DNA of 64,000 nucleotides from Streptomyces hawaiiensis (GTDB lineage: Bacteria; Actinomycetota; Actinomycetes; Streptomycetales; Streptomycetaceae). Location: the NCBI RefSeq assembly GCF_004803895.1, contig NZ_CP021978.1, forward strand, positions 1,364,001 through 1,428,000, written 5' to 3'. Numbering within the stretch: the stretch's first letter is position 1; each line of letters starts with the position of its first letter. The position numbers were made by a program, and so were the translations under genes. Below are positions 1 through 8,902 of this stretch, in pieces. The notes under the pieces are model-generated. The model ran no database searches, was not told the origin of the DNA, and was given only the letters and a program-made list of their open reading frames with translations.

Positions 1-458
1 TCGAACTCGGCGGCCTCCCCCGCCGTGAGCACCACATCGTGCTCACCCAGCACCAGGCGCAGCCTCCCGGACAGCACGTACAGCCACTCGTAGCCCTCGT
101 GCGTGCGCGGTTCCGGTTCCTGTCTGCGCTGCGGCTCCAGGACCTTGTAGGCCTGCAGGCCGCCGGGCTGGCGGGTGAGCGGCCAGTGGGTGCGGCCGCC
201 CATCACGATCGGCTTGGAGCGCACACGCGGATCACCGGTCGGCGGGGTGCCGACCAGCTCGTCCAGCGCCACCTGGTGGGCGCGCGCGATCGGCAGCAGC
301 AGTTCCAGACTGGGTTTACGCAGGCCGGACTCCAGCCGCGAGAGGGTGCTGACGGAGATGCCGGTGGTCTCGGAGAGCGCCGCCAGGGTCACCTCCCGGT
401 CCTTGCGCATCTGCCGCAGCCGGGGGCCCACGCCCGCGAGTACCTCGTCCGTCGTCAT
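1..458 (-). CDS. XRE-family regulator with C-terminal cupin domain (partial, cut by left edge)
   Basis: The visible 152 residues begin with a helix-turn-helix (about residues 8-62, with the typical run VTLAALSETTGISVSTLSRL) and continue into a cupin-like half (GYEWLYVLSGRLRLVLGEHD) that the window edge cuts off. This XRE-cupin architecture is usual for regulators that sense a small ligand in the cupin barrel. The start at 458 has no clear Shine-Dalgarno sequence. The gene is divergent from the flavoprotein at 536 with only 77 bp between them, so it probably controls that gene as well as itself; this is inference from position. Confidence 0.85.
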   Translation of the reverse strand, partial: MTTDEVLAGVGPRLRQMRKDREVTLAALSETTGISVSTLSRLESGLRKPSLELLLPIARAHQVALDELVGTPPTGDPRVRSKPIVMGGRTHWPLTRQPGGLQAYKVLEPQRRQEPEPRTHEGYEWLYVLSGRLRLVLGEHDVVLTAGEAAEF

Positions 459-535
459 GGTCGTATTGCAGGTTCGGCAAAGTCGTTTGTCAATACCGCA
501 GTGCCGGGGCGACGCTCGGCAGCGGAGGTGGTCAC

Positions 536-1465
536 ATGACCGACACATGCGCAGTGGTCGTCATCGGCGGGGGCGCGGCGGGCCTGTCCGCCGGACTGGT
601 GCTGGGGCGGGCCCGGCACCGCACGCTGGTGGTCGACGCGGGCGAGCCGCGCAACGCGCCCGCCGCACACATGCAGGGCTATCTGTCGCGGGACGGCATG
701 CCGCCCGCCGAGTTCCTGGCCGTCGGCCGGGAGGAGATCGCGCGCTACGGCGTGGAGCTCGTGCGGGACCGGGTGGTGGAGGTGGAGAGGGACGAGGACT
801 TCACCGTGGTGCTGGCCGGTGGCCGGACGGTGCGGGCGCGGCGGCTGGTCGTCGCGACGGGGCTGAAGGACGAGCTGCCGGCGGTCGCCGGGGTCGCCGA
901 GCGGTTCGGCCGGGACGTGCTGCACTGCCCGTTCTGCCACGGCTGGGAGGTGCGCGACCAGCCGTTCGGGGTGCTGGCGTCGAGCCCGGCGAGCGTGCAC
1001 CAGGCGCTGATCGTGTCCCAGTGGTCGAAGGACGTGCGGTTCTTCCTGCACACGGTCGCCGAGGAGGAGCTGTCCGACCAGGACCTGCGCCGGCTCGCCG
1101 CGGCCGGGGTGGACGTGGTGCCCGGCGAGGTCGCGGGGCTGGTGACCGAGGACGACCGGCTCACCGGTGTCCGGCTCGCCGACGGTACGACGCACCTCCG
1201 TTCCGTGCTGTTCGTCGGCCCGCGCCCCGTTCCGCAGACCGGCCTGCTGGAGCGGCTCGGCGCCGAGCTGCACGAGACGCCGTTCGGCGCGTACCCGGTC
1301 GTCGACCCGACCGGACTGACGACCGTCCCGGGCGTGTGGGCCGCGGGCAACGCGGTCGGCTTCACCGAGCAGGTCGTGCACGCGGCGAGCGGCGGATACC
1401 GGGCGGCGTCCGCGATCGTCGGGGACCTGCTGATGACCGACCTCGACGCGGCCGCCCAGGTGTAG
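536..1465 (+). CDS. Thioredoxin-reductase-like FAD/NAD(P) oxidoreductase
   Basis: This 309-aa protein has an N-terminal dinucleotide fold (VVIGGGAAGLSAG, residues 8-20), a second nucleotide fold in the middle and a C-terminal FAD-contact segment (GVWAAGNAVG). The redox-active pair is in CPFCHG at C131/C134, where thioredoxin reductases usually have CATC. That variant is typical of the actinobacterial TrxR-like family whose protein substrate is not generally known. The start is preceded by GGAGGTGG at a good distance. The divergent XRE-cupin gene is the likely regulator. Fold and cofactor are secure; the redox partner is unknown. Confidence 0.85.
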   Translation: MTDTCAVVVIGGGAAGLSAGLVLGRARHRTLVVDAGEPRNAPAAHMQGYLSRDGMPPAEFLAVGREEIARYGVELVRDRVVEVERDEDFTVVLAGGRTVRARRLVVATGLKDELPAVAGVAERFGRDVLHCPFCHGWEVRDQPFGVLASSPASVHQALIVSQWSKDVRFFLHTVAEEELSDQDLRRLAAAGVDVVPGEVAGLVTEDDRLTGVRLADGTTHLRSVLFVGPRPVPQTGLLERLGAELHETPFGAYPVVDPTGLTTVPGVWAAGNAVGFTEQVVHAASGGYRAASAIVGDLLMTDLDAAAQV

Positions 1466-1494
1466 AGACATCGCCTCCGGTGCACCATGACTGC

Positions 1495-3033
1495 ATGCTG
1501 CTGCACCGGCTGGCCCGAGTGTCCCAGGAGGTCGCCGCCACCTCGGCGCGCTCCCGGAAGACGGCCCTGCTCGCGGAGCTCTTCCGGGACGCGGAGGCGC
1601 AGGACGTGCCCATCGTCATCCCGTACCTGGCGGGGCGGCTGCCGCAGGGGCGGATCGGCGTCGGCTGGAAGGTGCTCGGCCGCCCGGTCGACCCGGCGCC
1701 CGAGCCGGGCCTGACCGTACGGGACGTGCACGCCCGGCTGTCCGAGCTCGCCCAGGTGTCCGGCCCCGGCTCCCAGGCGGAACGCGCCCGCCTGGTAGGC
1801 GAGTTGATGGGCGCGGCCACCGAGGAGGAGCAGCGGTTCCTGCTCGGGCTGCTCACCGGCGAGGTCCGGCAGGGCGCGCTGGACGCCGTCGCGGTCGAGG
1901 GCCTGGCCCAGGCGACCGGGGCGCCGTCCGCGGACGTACGGCGGGCCGTGATGCTCGCCGGCTCCCTCCAGACGGTGGCCGAGGCGCTCCTCGCGGACGG
2001 CCCCGCCGCCCTGGACCGCTTCCGCCTCACCGTCGGCCGCCCGGTCTGGCCGATGCTGGCGCACAGTGCCTCCTCGGTCGCGGAGGCAGTGGACAAGCTC
2101 GGTGCCTGCGCGGTCGAGGAGAAGCTGGACGGCATCCGCGTCCAGGTGCACCGCGACGGCGACACCGTGCGGCTCTACACCCGCACGCTCGACGACATCA
2201 CCGACCGGCTGCCCGAAGTGACGGCCGCCGCACTGGAGTTGCGCGGCGAGCGGTTCATCCTGGACGGCGAGGTGATCTCCTTCGACGAGGGCGGGCGTCC
2301 CCGTTCGTTCCAGGAGACCGCCGGACGCGTCGGCTCCCGCACGGACGTGGCGACGGCCGCCCGCGCGGTGCCGGTCTCCCCCGTCTTCTTCGACGCGCTG
2401 TCCGTCGACGGCCACGACCTGCTCGACCTGCCCTTCGCCGAGCGGCACGCCGAGCTGGCCCGCCTGGTCCCCGGGCCGATGCGGGTGCGGCGCACGCTGG
2501 TGTCCGGGCCGGGCGACACGCCCACGGCGGAGGAATTCCTCGCCGAGACCCTGAAGCGCGGCCACGAGGGCGTCGTCGCCAAGGCGCTCGACGCCCCCTA
2601 CAGCGCGGGGCGGCGCGGGGCCTCCTGGCTGAAGGTCAAGCCCGTCCACACTCTCGACCTGGTCGTCCTGGCCGCCGAGTGGGGCCACGGCCGCCGCACC
2701 GGCAAGCTCTCCAACCTCCACCTGGGCGCCCGCACCGCCGACGGCGGCCTCGCCATGCTCGGCAAGACCTTCAAGGGCATGACCGACGCGCTGCTCGCCT
2801 GGCAGACCGAACGGCTCCAGCAGCTCGCCGTCGACGACAACGGCCATGTCGTCACCGTCCGCCCGGAACTCGTCGTCGAGATCGCCTACGACGGCCTGCA
2901 GCGCTCCACCCGCTACCCGGCCGGCGTCACCCTCCGCTTCGCCCGCGTCATCCGCTACCGGGAGGACAAGCGCCCCGAGGATGCCGACACGGTCGAGACT
3001 CTGCTCGCCGCGCACCCGGAGGTGAAGCCGTGA
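1495..3033 (+). CDS. lig: ATP-dependent DNA ligase
   Basis: This 512-aa protein has an N-terminal DNA-binding domain (about 1-175), an adenylation domain with motif I EEKLDGIR (nucleophilic K210 is AMP-ylated), motif III region FILDGEVISF, motif V LKVKP and a C-terminal OB domain. Length and motif order match the stand-alone actinobacterial ATP ligases that act besides the NAD-dependent LigA, probably in repair. The open frame runs far upstream, but the ATG at 1495, 29 nt after the preceding gene, gives the family length. The stop overlaps the GTG start of the downstream Nudix gene, so the two are probably translated together. Confidence 0.93.
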   Translation: MLLHRLARVSQEVAATSARSRKTALLAELFRDAEAQDVPIVIPYLAGRLPQGRIGVGWKVLGRPVDPAPEPGLTVRDVHARLSELAQVSGPGSQAERARLVGELMGAATEEEQRFLLGLLTGEVRQGALDAVAVEGLAQATGAPSADVRRAVMLAGSLQTVAEALLADGPAALDRFRLTVGRPVWPMLAHSASSVAEAVDKLGACAVEEKLDGIRVQVHRDGDTVRLYTRTLDDITDRLPEVTAAALELRGERFILDGEVISFDEGGRPRSFQETAGRVGSRTDVATAARAVPVSPVFFDALSVDGHDLLDLPFAERHAELARLVPGPMRVRRTLVSGPGDTPTAEEFLAETLKRGHEGVVAKALDAPYSAGRRGASWLKVKPVHTLDLVVLAAEWGHGRRTGKLSNLHLGARTADGGLAMLGKTFKGMTDALLAWQTERLQQLAVDDNGHVVTVRPELVVEIAYDGLQRSTRYPAGVTLRFARVIRYREDKRPEDADTVETLLAAHPEVKP

Positions 3034-3488
3034 AGCGCAGTGCCGGCCTGCTGCTCTTCCACCCCGCCGACCGCGGCCTCGACGTACTGCTCGGCCACAT
3101 GGGCGGCCCGTTCTTCGCTCGGCGCGACGCCGGGGCGTGGACCGTGATCAAGGGCGAGTACGAGCCGGACGAGCCCGCCTGGGAGGCCGCCCGCCGCGAG
3201 TTCCAGGAGGAACTGGGACTGCCCCCGCCCGACGGGAAGGCCATCGACCTCGGCGAGGTCCGGCAGACCAACGGCAAGATCGTCACGGCCTGGGCGATCC
3301 AGGCGGATCTCGACCCGTCGACGATCGTGCCCGGCACGTTCCGGATGGAGTGGCCGCCGCGCTCGGGACGGCTCCAGGAGTTCCCGGAGCTGGACCGGGT
3401 GGCGTGGTTCGACCTCGACCGGGCCCGCGCGCTGATCGTCAAGGCGCAGGCGGCGTTTCTCGACCGGCTGGCTGAGCACTCGCCCTGA
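3030..3488 (+). CDS. Nudix hydrolase
   Basis: This 152-aa protein carries a perfect Nudix box: G-x5-E-x7-REFQEELGL at about residues 45-67, which binds Mg2+ and cleaves nucleoside-diphosphate-linked substrates. The GTG start overlaps the ligase TGA (GTGA), the usual sign of translational coupling. A job linked to the ligase, such as handling adenylated or oxidised nucleotides, is an inference; the actual substrate cannot be read from sequence. Conserved blocks after the box (AWAIQADLDP, PELDRVAWFD) match the Nudix subgroup often annotated as NTP pyrophosphohydrolase. Confidence 0.9.
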   Translation: MKRSAGLLLFHPADRGLDVLLGHMGGPFFARRDAGAWTVIKGEYEPDEPAWEAARREFQEELGLPPPDGKAIDLGEVRQTNGKIVTAWAIQADLDPSTIVPGTFRMEWPPRSGRLQEFPELDRVAWFDLDRARALIVKAQAAFLDRLAEHSP

Positions 3489-3564
3489 GGAGACGCTCCC
3501 GCGTTGCGGTCCCCACCGTCGCGCGGGAAGGTCGAGACACAGCCCGCTCCGAGGGAGGTCAGCC

Positions 3565-4950
3565 ATGCCCATCGCAACGGTGAACCCGGCGAACGGCGAG
3601 ACGCTCAAGACGTACGAGGCCATGGGCGAGGAGGAGATCGAGCGTCGGCTCCAGCTCGCGGAGGCCACGTTCCGCACGTACCGGACGACGACCTTCGACG
3701 AGCGCGCCCGGCTGCTGCACCGGGCCGCCGACCTCCTCGAAGAGGACCAGCAGGACATCGCCCGCGTGATGACCACCGAGATGGGCAAGCCGGTCCAGCA
3801 GGCCCGGGCCGAGGCGGTGAAGTGCGCCAAGGCGATGCGCTGGTACGCCGACCACGCCCGGGAACTGCTCGCCGACGAGGAGCCCGCCGACTCCGACGTG
3901 AAGGACTCCGGAGCCTCACGGGTACGGGTGCGCTACCGTCCGCTCGGCCCGGTGCTCGCGGTGATGCCGTGGAACTTCCCGCTGTGGCAGGTGGTCCGTT
4001 TCGCCGCACCCGCGCTGATGGCGGGCAATGTGGGCCTGCTCAAGCACGCCTCCAACGTCCCGCAGACCGCCCTGTACCTGGAGGACCTCTTCCACCGGGC
4101 GGGCTTCACCGAGGGCACCTTCCAGACCCTGCTGATCGGTTCCGCCGCGGTCGACGAGATCCTGCGCGACGAGCGGGTCAAGGCCGCCACTCTCACCGGC
4201 AGCGAGCCCGCGGGCCGCGCGGTCGCCTCCACCGCCGGAGAGATGATCAAGAAGACGGTGCTGGAGCTGGGCGGCAGCGACCCGTTCGTCGTCATGCCCT
4301 CCGCCGACATCGACCGGGCCGCGAAGGTCGCGGTGACCGCCCGCGTACAGAACACCGGGCAGTCCTGCATCGCCGCGAAGCGGTTCATCGTGCACACGGA
4401 CGTCTACGACGCCTTCGCCGAGCGGTTCGCCGCGGGCATGAAGGCGCTGAGGGTCGGCGACCCGATGTCCGACGACACCGAGGTCGGGCCGCTCTCCAGC
4501 GAGCAGGGACTGAGCGATCTGGAGGAACTGGTCGACGACGCGGTGCGCAGCGGAGCGCAGGTGCTGTGCGGTGGCGAACGGCCGGACGGGCCGGGCTGGT
4601 ACTACAGGCCGACGATCCTCGCCGGCATCACCCGCGAGATGCGGATCCACCGGGAGGAGGCCTTCGGACCGGTCGCCACGCTGTACCGGGCGGCCGACCT
4701 GGACGAGGCCGTACTGATCGCGAACGACTCGCCGTTCGGACTGAGTTCGAACGTGTGGACGCGGGACGAGGGAGAGGTCGACCGGTTCGTCAGGGATCTG
4801 GAGGCCGGCGGGGTGTTCTTCAACGGCATGACGGCGTCCCATCCGGCGTTCCCGTTCGGCGGTGTGAAGCGGTCCGGGTACGGGCGTGAGCTGTCCGGGC
4901 AGGGAATCCGCGAGTTCTGCAACATCACCACTGTTTGGCATGGTGCGTGA
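3565..4950 (+). CDS. NAD(P)-dependent aldehyde dehydrogenase (succinate-semialdehyde dehydrogenase type)
   Basis: This 461-aa protein is a canonical aldehyde dehydrogenase: cofactor-binding PWNFPLWQVVRF region, general-base glutamate in LELGGSDPFVV, catalytic cysteine in NTGQSCIAAKRF and a C-terminal FPFGGVKRSGYGRE. Compact size and the GGSDPFVVM run place it with succinate-semialdehyde dehydrogenases of the GabD type, but aldehyde specificity in this superfamily is not safely predicted. The start has GGAGGTCAG upstream. No GABA-pathway genes are adjacent, so a broader aldehyde-scavenging role is equally possible. Confidence 0.88.
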   Translation: MPIATVNPANGETLKTYEAMGEEEIERRLQLAEATFRTYRTTTFDERARLLHRAADLLEEDQQDIARVMTTEMGKPVQQARAEAVKCAKAMRWYADHARELLADEEPADSDVKDSGASRVRVRYRPLGPVLAVMPWNFPLWQVVRFAAPALMAGNVGLLKHASNVPQTALYLEDLFHRAGFTEGTFQTLLIGSAAVDEILRDERVKAATLTGSEPAGRAVASTAGEMIKKTVLELGGSDPFVVMPSADIDRAAKVAVTARVQNTGQSCIAAKRFIVHTDVYDAFAERFAAGMKALRVGDPMSDDTEVGPLSSEQGLSDLEELVDDAVRSGAQVLCGGERPDGPGWYYRPTILAGITREMRIHREEAFGPVATLYRAADLDEAVLIANDSPFGLSSNVWTRDEGEVDRFVRDLEAGGVFFNGMTASHPAFPFGGVKRSGYGRELSGQGIREFCNITTVWHGA

Positions 4951-4962
4951 GTGTTGCGGGGC

Positions 4963-4968
4963 TACGAT
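4963..4968 (+). promoter_or_regulatory. -10 box for a leaderless transcript
   Basis: TACGAT lies 7 nt before the GTG at 4976, the spacing expected when transcription starts at the first base of the coding region. This supports the GTG over the upstream in-frame ATG at 4940. No good -35 is visible. Confidence 0.5.
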
Positions 4969-4975
4969 CCCGTCT

Positions 4976-5212
4976 GTGAACCGCGAAGTGACTCTGCCTC
5001 TGATCGTCGACGACCGCGGGACCTTGCAGGTGGCTGCCGCGGATGTCAGCAAGCTCCTGCGGACGGTGGGGGGCCGATGGGTGCGGCTGGTGGAAAGCGG
5101 GGAATCAGGGCTGGACGAGGACACGGTCGCCGAGTTGGCCATTGAGCTGGCGAAGCTGGCCGACCGGATCGATGTGGCCTGTATCGCGCACAGCAGTGGG
5201 GGTGCGACCTGA
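4976..5212 (+). CDS. Small conserved hypothetical protein (DUF6213-like)
   Basis: This 78-aa acidic cytoplasmic protein begins VNREVTLPLIVDDRG and has no membrane segment or signal peptide. The pattern of a short beta-strand start followed by a helix-rich acidic half is what I recall for the Streptomyces DUF6213 family; function is unknown. The chosen GTG start gives a clean beginning and sits 7 nt after a -10-like TACGAT. An in-frame ATG at 4940 overlapping the aldehyde dehydrogenase stop is the alternative. It faces the TenA-like gene across a short hairpin repeat. Confidence 0.7.
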   Translation: MNREVTLPLIVDDRGTLQVAAADVSKLLRTVGGRWVRLVESGESGLDEDTVAELAIELAKLADRIDVACIAHSSGGAT

Positions 5213-5229
5213 GTCGTGCGGGTGCGGGT

Positions 5230-5270
5230 GTGTGGGGGCTTGTCGCGCGGTTCCCCGCGCCCCTAAGGGG
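5230..5270. repeat. Dispersed GC-rich intergenic repeat, copy 1
   Basis: This copy contains the shared core TTCCCCGCGCCCCT with a self-pairing GCGCGG-TTCC-CCGCGC stem. It lies between two convergent genes and overlaps the stop codon of the TenA-like gene, so it may serve as a bidirectional terminator. Related copies are at 10964, 15004 (interrupted) and 33891. Confidence 0.7.
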
Positions 5271-5919
5271 TCTTGCTCAGGGCGGTCCAGAACATCTCCT
5301 CGTAGGTCTGCAGGAGGCGGCCGTAGGTGTGAGCTCGCTGCTCGTCGAGGCGCCCTGCGTCCAGAGCCGCCTCCACCGCCGTCGCCGCGAGCCGGTCCAG
5401 GTCGGGTGACGGCTGCGCGAAGAAGTCGAAGAACGCGCAGGCCTCGTCGGTGAAATCGTAGTGCTCGCGCAGTGCGATGGCGATCGTCGCGCAATAGCCG
5501 CCCCACGCCGAGAAGTTGGCCGTCAGCGCCAGGACCACGTCTGCCGGTGCGGCGTTGAGCGCCAGCCAGGCCACGTACGCGGGGTACGCCTGGCAGCCGT
5601 GAAGCGGCTCGTACGACGCCTCCTCCGTGCCACACGCCCGTGCGAAGGCAACCAGTCGCTCGCCCGCCAGTGCCTCGCCCTGCGCGAGGGTCGTGAAGAA
5701 GGCCGCGGCCTCGGGGTCGGTCGCTTCGGCGCGGACTGCCAGGTGCTCGAACGCGCGACGGTCCGCGGGGATCACCCAGGTCTGTTCCAGGGCGAGCGCG
5801 GCGAGGGTGGCGCGGGGCGCCGTGCCGGCGGCGATCCGGGGGACCACGGGATTGGCGCCCGGGTCCGGGGCGAGGGCCGCCGTGGTCGTCCGCAGCAGGT
5901 CCCGGGCCGGGTGCGTCAT
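5263..5919 (-). CDS. TenA/PqqC-like protein (heme-oxygenase fold)
   Basis: This 218-aa protein has the helical pattern of the TenA/thiaminase II family (segments LALEQTWVIPADRRAFEHL, YVAWLALNAAPADVVLAL, NFSAWGGYCATIAIALREHY). TenA enzymes hydrolyse aminopyrimidine products of thiamine breakdown, but many actinobacterial members lack a proven thiamine role. I see no clear cysteine at the usual thiaminase position, so the substrate is open. The ATG at 5919 has GGAGG 4 nt upstream and is preferred over the upstream extension. The gene is divergent from rppA with 176 bp between. Confidence 0.75.
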   Translation of the reverse strand: MTHPARDLLRTTTAALAPDPGANPVVPRIAAGTAPRATLAALALEQTWVIPADRRAFEHLAVRAEATDPEAAAFFTTLAQGEALAGERLVAFARACGTEEASYEPLHGCQAYPAYVAWLALNAAPADVVLALTANFSAWGGYCATIAIALREHYDFTDEACAFFDFFAQPSPDLDRLAATAVEAALDAGRLDEQRAHTYGRLLQTYEEMFWTALSKTP

Positions 5920-6095
5920 GGCGTCCTCCGTCGTCGAAGTGTCGGGACGAGCCTGGCACGGCGTCCCCGATACGGAGTAGTCCGGCGCGAGATCGGCGTC
6001 CCACCGGGTGATCGTGGGTGGACCACCCCTTGAGGTGAACCACCTTCTGACCGGGGGGCGAAGGGTCTTCCGGGAGGCGAAAGCAGGCACGGTTC

Positions 6096-7157
6096 ATGGC
6101 GACTTTGTGCAGACCCTCGGTATCCGTCCCAGAGCACGTGATCACGATGGAGGAGACGCTGGAGCTGGCGCGTGAGCGCCACGCCGACCACCCCCAACTG
6201 CCGCTGGCCCTCCGGCTGATCGAGAACACCGGTGTGCGCACGCGGCGCATCGTGCAGCCCATCGAGGAAACGCTGAAACACCCCGGGTTCGAGGACCGCA
6301 ACAGGCTCTACGAGGCCGAGGCGAAGGCCCGGGTCCCCTCGGTCATCCAGCGGGCCCTCGACGACGCCGAACTGCTCACCACCGACGTGGACCTGATCAT
6401 CTACGTGTCGTGCACGGGCTTCATGATGCCCTCGCTCACGGCCTGGCTGATCAACGAGATGGGCTTCGACCCGACCACGCGGCAGCTGCCGATAGCCCAG
6501 CTGGGCTGCGCGGCCGGCGGCGCGGCGATCAACCGGGCCCACGACTTCTGCACGGCCTACCCCGAGGCCAACGCGCTGATCGTGGCCTGCGAGTTCTGCT
6601 CGCTGTGCTACCAGCCCACCGACATCGGCGTCGGCTCGCTGCTGTCGAACGGCCTGTTCGGTGACGGCATCGCCGCCGCCGCGGTGCGCGGCCGGGGCGG
6701 CGAGGGCGTCGTCCTGGAGCGCAACGGCTCGTACCTGATCCCCAAGACCGAAGAGTGGATCATGTACGACGTGAAGGCCACCGGCTTCCACTTCCTGCTG
6801 GACAAGCGGGTCCCGGCCACCATGGAGCCCCTCGCGCCGGCGCTGAAGGACCTGGCCGGTGACCACGGCTGGAACGCCTCCGACCTGGACTTCTACATAG
6901 TCCACGCGGGCGGCCCCCGCATCCTCGACGACCTCAGCACCTTCCTCCAGGTCGACCCGCACGCCTTCCGGTTCAGCCGGGCGACGCTCACCGAGTACGG
7001 CAACATCGCCAGCGCCGTCGTCCTGGACGCGCTGCGCCGGCTGTTCGACGAGGGCGGCGCCGAGCACCGGGCGCGCGGGCTGCTCGCCGGGTTCGGACCC
7101 GGTATCACCGCCGAGATGGCCCTGGGCCGCTGGCACAGCGCGGACGAATCGATGTGA
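6096..7157 (+). CDS. rppA: 1,3,6,8-tetrahydroxynaphthalene synthase (type III polyketide synthase)
   Basis: This 353-aa chalcone-synthase-fold enzyme has catalytic C138 (QLGCAAGGAA), H270 (YIVHAGGPR) and N303 (EYGNIAS), the same numbering I recall for Streptomyces griseus RppA. It condenses five malonyl-CoA units to tetrahydroxynaphthalene, which oxidises to flaviolin. It leads a tight three-gene unit with a CYP158A P450 (1-nt gap) and a cupin monooxygenase, which together make flaviolin-derived pigment polymers. The C-terminus is about 20 residues shorter than that of RppA of S. griseus as I remember it. An SD-like GGGAGGCG lies unusually far upstream. Confidence 0.96.
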   Translation: MATLCRPSVSVPEHVITMEETLELARERHADHPQLPLALRLIENTGVRTRRIVQPIEETLKHPGFEDRNRLYEAEAKARVPSVIQRALDDAELLTTDVDLIIYVSCTGFMMPSLTAWLINEMGFDPTTRQLPIAQLGCAAGGAAINRAHDFCTAYPEANALIVACEFCSLCYQPTDIGVGSLLSNGLFGDGIAAAAVRGRGGEGVVLERNGSYLIPKTEEWIMYDVKATGFHFLLDKRVPATMEPLAPALKDLAGDHGWNASDLDFYIVHAGGPRILDDLSTFLQVDPHAFRFSRATLTEYGNIASAVVLDALRRLFDEGGAEHRARGLLAGFGPGITAEMALGRWHSADESM

Positions 7158-7158
7158 C

Positions 7159-8373
7159 ATGAGCGAAGAGACGATGACCGAAATCCTGCCCCCGGTCCGG
7201 GACTGGCCCGCGCTCGACCTGTCCGGCGCGGACTTCGACCCGGTCCTGCGCGAACTGATGGACGAGGGCCCGGTCACCCGCGTCAAGCTGCCCAACGGCG
7301 AGGGCTGGGCCTGGCTGGTCACCCGCTACGACGATGTGCGGACGGTGACCAACGACCCGCGCTTCAGCCGCGAGGCCGTCATGGACCGGCAGGTCACCCG
7401 GCTGGCCCCGCACTTCATCCCGGCCCGTGGCGCGGTCGGCTTCCTGGACCCGCCGGACCACACCCGGCTGCGCCGCAGCGTCGCCGCCGCGTTCACGGCA
7501 CGCGGGGTGGAGCGGGTACGCGAGCGGTCCCGCCGCATGCTGGCGGAGCTGGTCGACGAGATGCTCCAGGACGGCCCGCCCGCCGACCTGACCGAGGCCG
7601 TGCTCAGCCCGTTCCCCATCGCGGTGATCTGCGAGCTGATGGGCGTCCCGGCCGCCGATCGGCAGGGCATGCACACCTGGACCCAGCTGATCCTGTCCTC
7701 CTCGCACGGCGCCGAGGTCAGCGAGAAGGCCAAGAAGGAGATGAGCGCCTACTTCTGCGACCTCATCGGCCTGCGCGAGGGCAGCACGGGCGAGGACGTC
7801 GCCTCCCTGCTCGGCGCCGCCGTGGGCCGCGGGGAGGTCACCCTGGACGAGGCGGTCGGACTCGCGGTCCTCCTCCAGATCGGCGGCGAGGCGGTCACCA
7901 ACAACAGCGGCCAGATGTTCTACGTGCTGCTGACCCGGCCCGAGCTCGCCGAACGACTGCGCGACGAACCGGAGATCCGGCCCCGGGCCATCGACGAACT
8001 GCTGCGCTGGATCCCCCACCGCAACGCGGTCGGACTGTCCCGGATCGCCATGGAGGACGTGGAGATCCAGGGCGTACAGATCCGGGAGGGCGACGCGATC
8101 TACGTGTCGTACCTGGCCGCGAACCGCGACCCGGACGTCTTCCCCGACCCGGAGACGATCGATTTCGGCCGCAGTCCGAACCCGCACGTCGCCTTCGGCT
8201 TCGGCCCGCACTACTGCCCCGGCGGCATGCTGGCCCGGCTGGAGTCGGAGCTCTTGGTCGACGCGCTCCTCGACGGCGTACCGGGCCTGCGGCTCGCCGT
8301 GCCGGCCGGGGAGGTGCCCTTCAGGAAGGGCGCGCTGATCCGCGGGCCCGAGGCCCTGCCCGTGACGTGGTGA
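7159..8373 (+). CDS. Cytochrome P450 of the CYP158A type (biflaviolin synthase)
   Basis: This 404-aa protein has the heme-binding loop FGFGPHYCPGG with thiolate ligand C353 and the ELLR of the K helix. The I helix reads IGGEAVTNNSG, so position 245 is Ala where most P450s have the catalytic Thr. Length, C353 and A245 agree with CYP158A2 of S. coelicolor, which couples flaviolin into dimers and trimers. The start is 1 nt after the rppA stop, so both are on one transcript. A redox partner is not encoded nearby. Confidence 0.94.
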   Translation: MSEETMTEILPPVRDWPALDLSGADFDPVLRELMDEGPVTRVKLPNGEGWAWLVTRYDDVRTVTNDPRFSREAVMDRQVTRLAPHFIPARGAVGFLDPPDHTRLRRSVAAAFTARGVERVRERSRRMLAELVDEMLQDGPPADLTEAVLSPFPIAVICELMGVPAADRQGMHTWTQLILSSSHGAEVSEKAKKEMSAYFCDLIGLREGSTGEDVASLLGAAVGRGEVTLDEAVGLAVLLQIGGEAVTNNSGQMFYVLLTRPELAERLRDEPEIRPRAIDELLRWIPHRNAVGLSRIAMEDVEIQGVQIREGDAIYVSYLAANRDPDVFPDPETIDFGRSPNPHVAFGFGPHYCPGGMLARLESELLVDALLDGVPGLRLAVPAGEVPFRKGALIRGPEALPVTW

Positions 8374-8380
8374 GCCCGCG

Positions 8381-8902
8381 ATGACGGCGACGGAAGGGCT
8401 GCTGGTCCCTCCGGGGCACGGCCGGGTGGTGGCGGCCCCCGCCCAGCACGTCACCTTCAAGGTGACCGGCACGCACTCCCGCATGGCCTCCACCTTCGAG
8501 GTGGTCGTTCCCCCGGGCTTCGACGTCGGCGCCCATGTGCACACCCGCAGCGAGGAGTTGTTCTACGTTCTCGAAGGCGAGCTGGACGTCCTCGCCTTCG
8601 AGCCGCGGATCCGTACTCCCGACAACTGGCAGCGGTGGGAATCCACTTCCGGCAACCGGGTGGTGCGGGCGGCCCCGGGAACGGTGATCGTCGTACCCCC
8701 CGGGTGCCCGCACGCGTTCGCCAACCCGACGGACGAGCCCGCCAAGATGTTCTTCCAGGCGAGTCCGCCGCCGGACCACGAGCGGTACTTCGAGGAGCTG
8801 CTGGAGATCCTCGGCAGCGGGGGCCCGCCGGACCACGCGGCGATCGAGGAGCTGCGGGCGCGCTACGACATCGAGCAGCTGACGCCGCTCAGACACCGCT
8901 AG
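8381..8902 (+). CDS. Cupin monooxygenase, tetrahydroxynaphthalene to flaviolin (MomA-like)
   Basis: This 173-aa single cupin has metal-ligand motifs [18 protein letters not shown] and [11 protein letters not shown]. In this genomic position, third after a type III PKS and CYP158A, it matches the quinone-forming cupin monooxygenases (MomA family) that oxidise tetrahydroxynaphthalene to flaviolin. That role rests on family and context. The start follows the P450 stop by 7 nt. Its stop overlaps the stop of the convergent acyl-CoA dehydrogenase at a CTAG palindrome, leaving no room for a terminator. Confidence 0.88.
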   Translation: MTATEGLLVPPGHGRVVAAPAQHVTFKVTGTHSRMASTFEVVVPPGFDVGAHVHTRSEELFYVLEGELDVLAFEPRIRTPDNWQRWESTSGNRVVRAAPGTVIVVPPGCPHAFANPTDEPAKMFFQASPPPDHERYFEELLEILGSGGPPDHAAIEELRARYDIEQLTPLRHR

